From: Acidobacteriota bacterium
GTDB taxonomy: Bacteria > Acidobacteriota > Terriglobia > Terriglobales > Acidobacteriaceae
NCBI GenBank assembly: GCA_003225615.1
Contig: QIAS01000314.1
Span: forward strand, 1,959-8,072
Direction: 5' to 3'
Length of the DNA: 6,114 nt
A program made the position numbers and the translations under genes. The first letter of the stretch is position 1, and the number at the start of each line of letters is the position of its first letter. The notes under the pieces were generated by a model. The model saw only the letters and a program-made list of their open reading frames with translations, was not told the origin of the DNA and ran no database searches. Shown in pieces: positions 5,699 to 6,114 of this stretch.

Positions 5699-6114
5699 AT
5701 GCTTAATACCTTTGTTGTCTATGTTGAAAATAAGCCAGGTGTACTTACTCGCGTCGCATCGCTCTTCCGCCGCCGCGCCTTCAATATTGACTCGCTCACC
5801 GTGGGGCGGACGGAAAAACCGGAAGTCTCGCGCATGACTATTACCGTGGAGGCGGACCGCGACCAGGCCCGCCGTATCGAAGCCAACCTCTACAAACTGG
5901 TGAACGTGTTGCTGGTGGAAAACATCACGACCGAGCCGGCCCTGGCGCGCGATCTGGCTATGATCAAGGTGGCCGCTACCCACGAGGCACGCTCCCATGT
6001 CCTGGAGTTGGCGAGTGTTTTTCGCGCGCGAGTGGTAGATGTTGCGCCCGAATCGCTCATCCTCGAAATCACAGGCGATGAGGACAAAATTGATGGTCTT
6101 CTGGAAGTGCTTCG
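5699..6114 (+). CDS. ilvN: Acetolactate synthase, small regulatory subunit, N-terminal part
   Basis: The frame begins at ATG 5699-5701 and runs off the right edge after 138 full codons, so perhaps 20-40 residues are missing. It is the regulatory partner of IlvB: it stimulates the catalytic subunit and confers feedback inhibition by valine. Residues 1 to about 75 form an ACT domain, with VENKPGVLTRVASLF at 9-23 and FNIDSLTVGRTE at 28-39. Gly14 and Asn29 match positions linked to valine binding in E. coli IlvH. SRMTITV follows at 45-51. From about 80 the second domain starts, with ARDLAMIKVAA and later the FRARVVDVAPESLILEITG stretch typical of IlvH. Spacing to ilvB is six bases with only a weak purine site, suggesting translational coupling. 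The gene could equally be named ilvH. Confidence 0.95.
   Translation, partial: MLNTFVVYVENKPGVLTRVASLFRRRAFNIDSLTVGRTEKPEVSRMTITVEADRDQARRIEANLYKLVNVLLVENITTEPALARDLAMIKVAATHEARSHVLELASVFRARVVDVAPESLILEITGDEDKIDGLLEVL

Noticed and set aside
5393..5998. Minus-strand frame of 201 codons opposite ilvB and ilvN
   Set aside because: Antisense to the conserved IlvB C-terminus and the ACT domain of IlvN; no independent support.

Overview
The window holds two back-to-back transcription units. The base composition is moderately GC-rich by eye (not computed). A LeuA/IlvB/IlvN cluster beside a wax-ester synthase/diacylglycerol acyltransferase (WS/DGAT) gene fits a soil-type bacterium. My best guess is Acidobacteriota, but this is an impression from the protein sequences; no marker gene is present to prove it.

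Left part, minus strand (about 1-2042): a WS/DGAT-family acyltransferase (465-2042) is followed 26 bases downstream by the first 146 codons of a second gene, which runs off the left edge (1-438). That protein is unidentified and at most faintly resembles the lipocalin-like hydratase/AttH group. The two genes look like a small lipid-related operon.

Middle (2043-2590): an intergenic region with no convincing promoter on either strand. Its right half holds what looks like a complete ribosome-mediated attenuator for branched-chain amino acid biosynthesis. It comprises a short leader peptide (2340-2465) very rich in Leu codons, a terminator-like hairpin with a 15-bp stem (2494-2530), and a competing antiterminator pairing (2456-2467 with 2501-2512) whose 5' arm covers the leader stop codon. 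A ribosome stalled on Leu codons would leave that arm free. A ribosome that reaches the stop would cover it and let the terminator form.

Right part, plus strand (2591-6114): the controlled operon. First is leuA (2-isopropylmalate synthase), which is broken: the reading frame shifts between about 3355 and 3393, probably through a small deletion of about 16 nt. Its end also lacks the usual C-terminal leucine-binding regulatory domain. Next is an intact ilvB (3974-5692, acetolactate synthase large subunit), then the start of ilvN/ilvH (5699-6114, regulatory small subunit with an ACT domain), cut by the right edge. Together these make acetolactate/acetohydroxybutyrate (Val, Ile, Leu precursors) and the first committed intermediate of leucine. 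The attenuator would tie their expression mainly to leucine supply.
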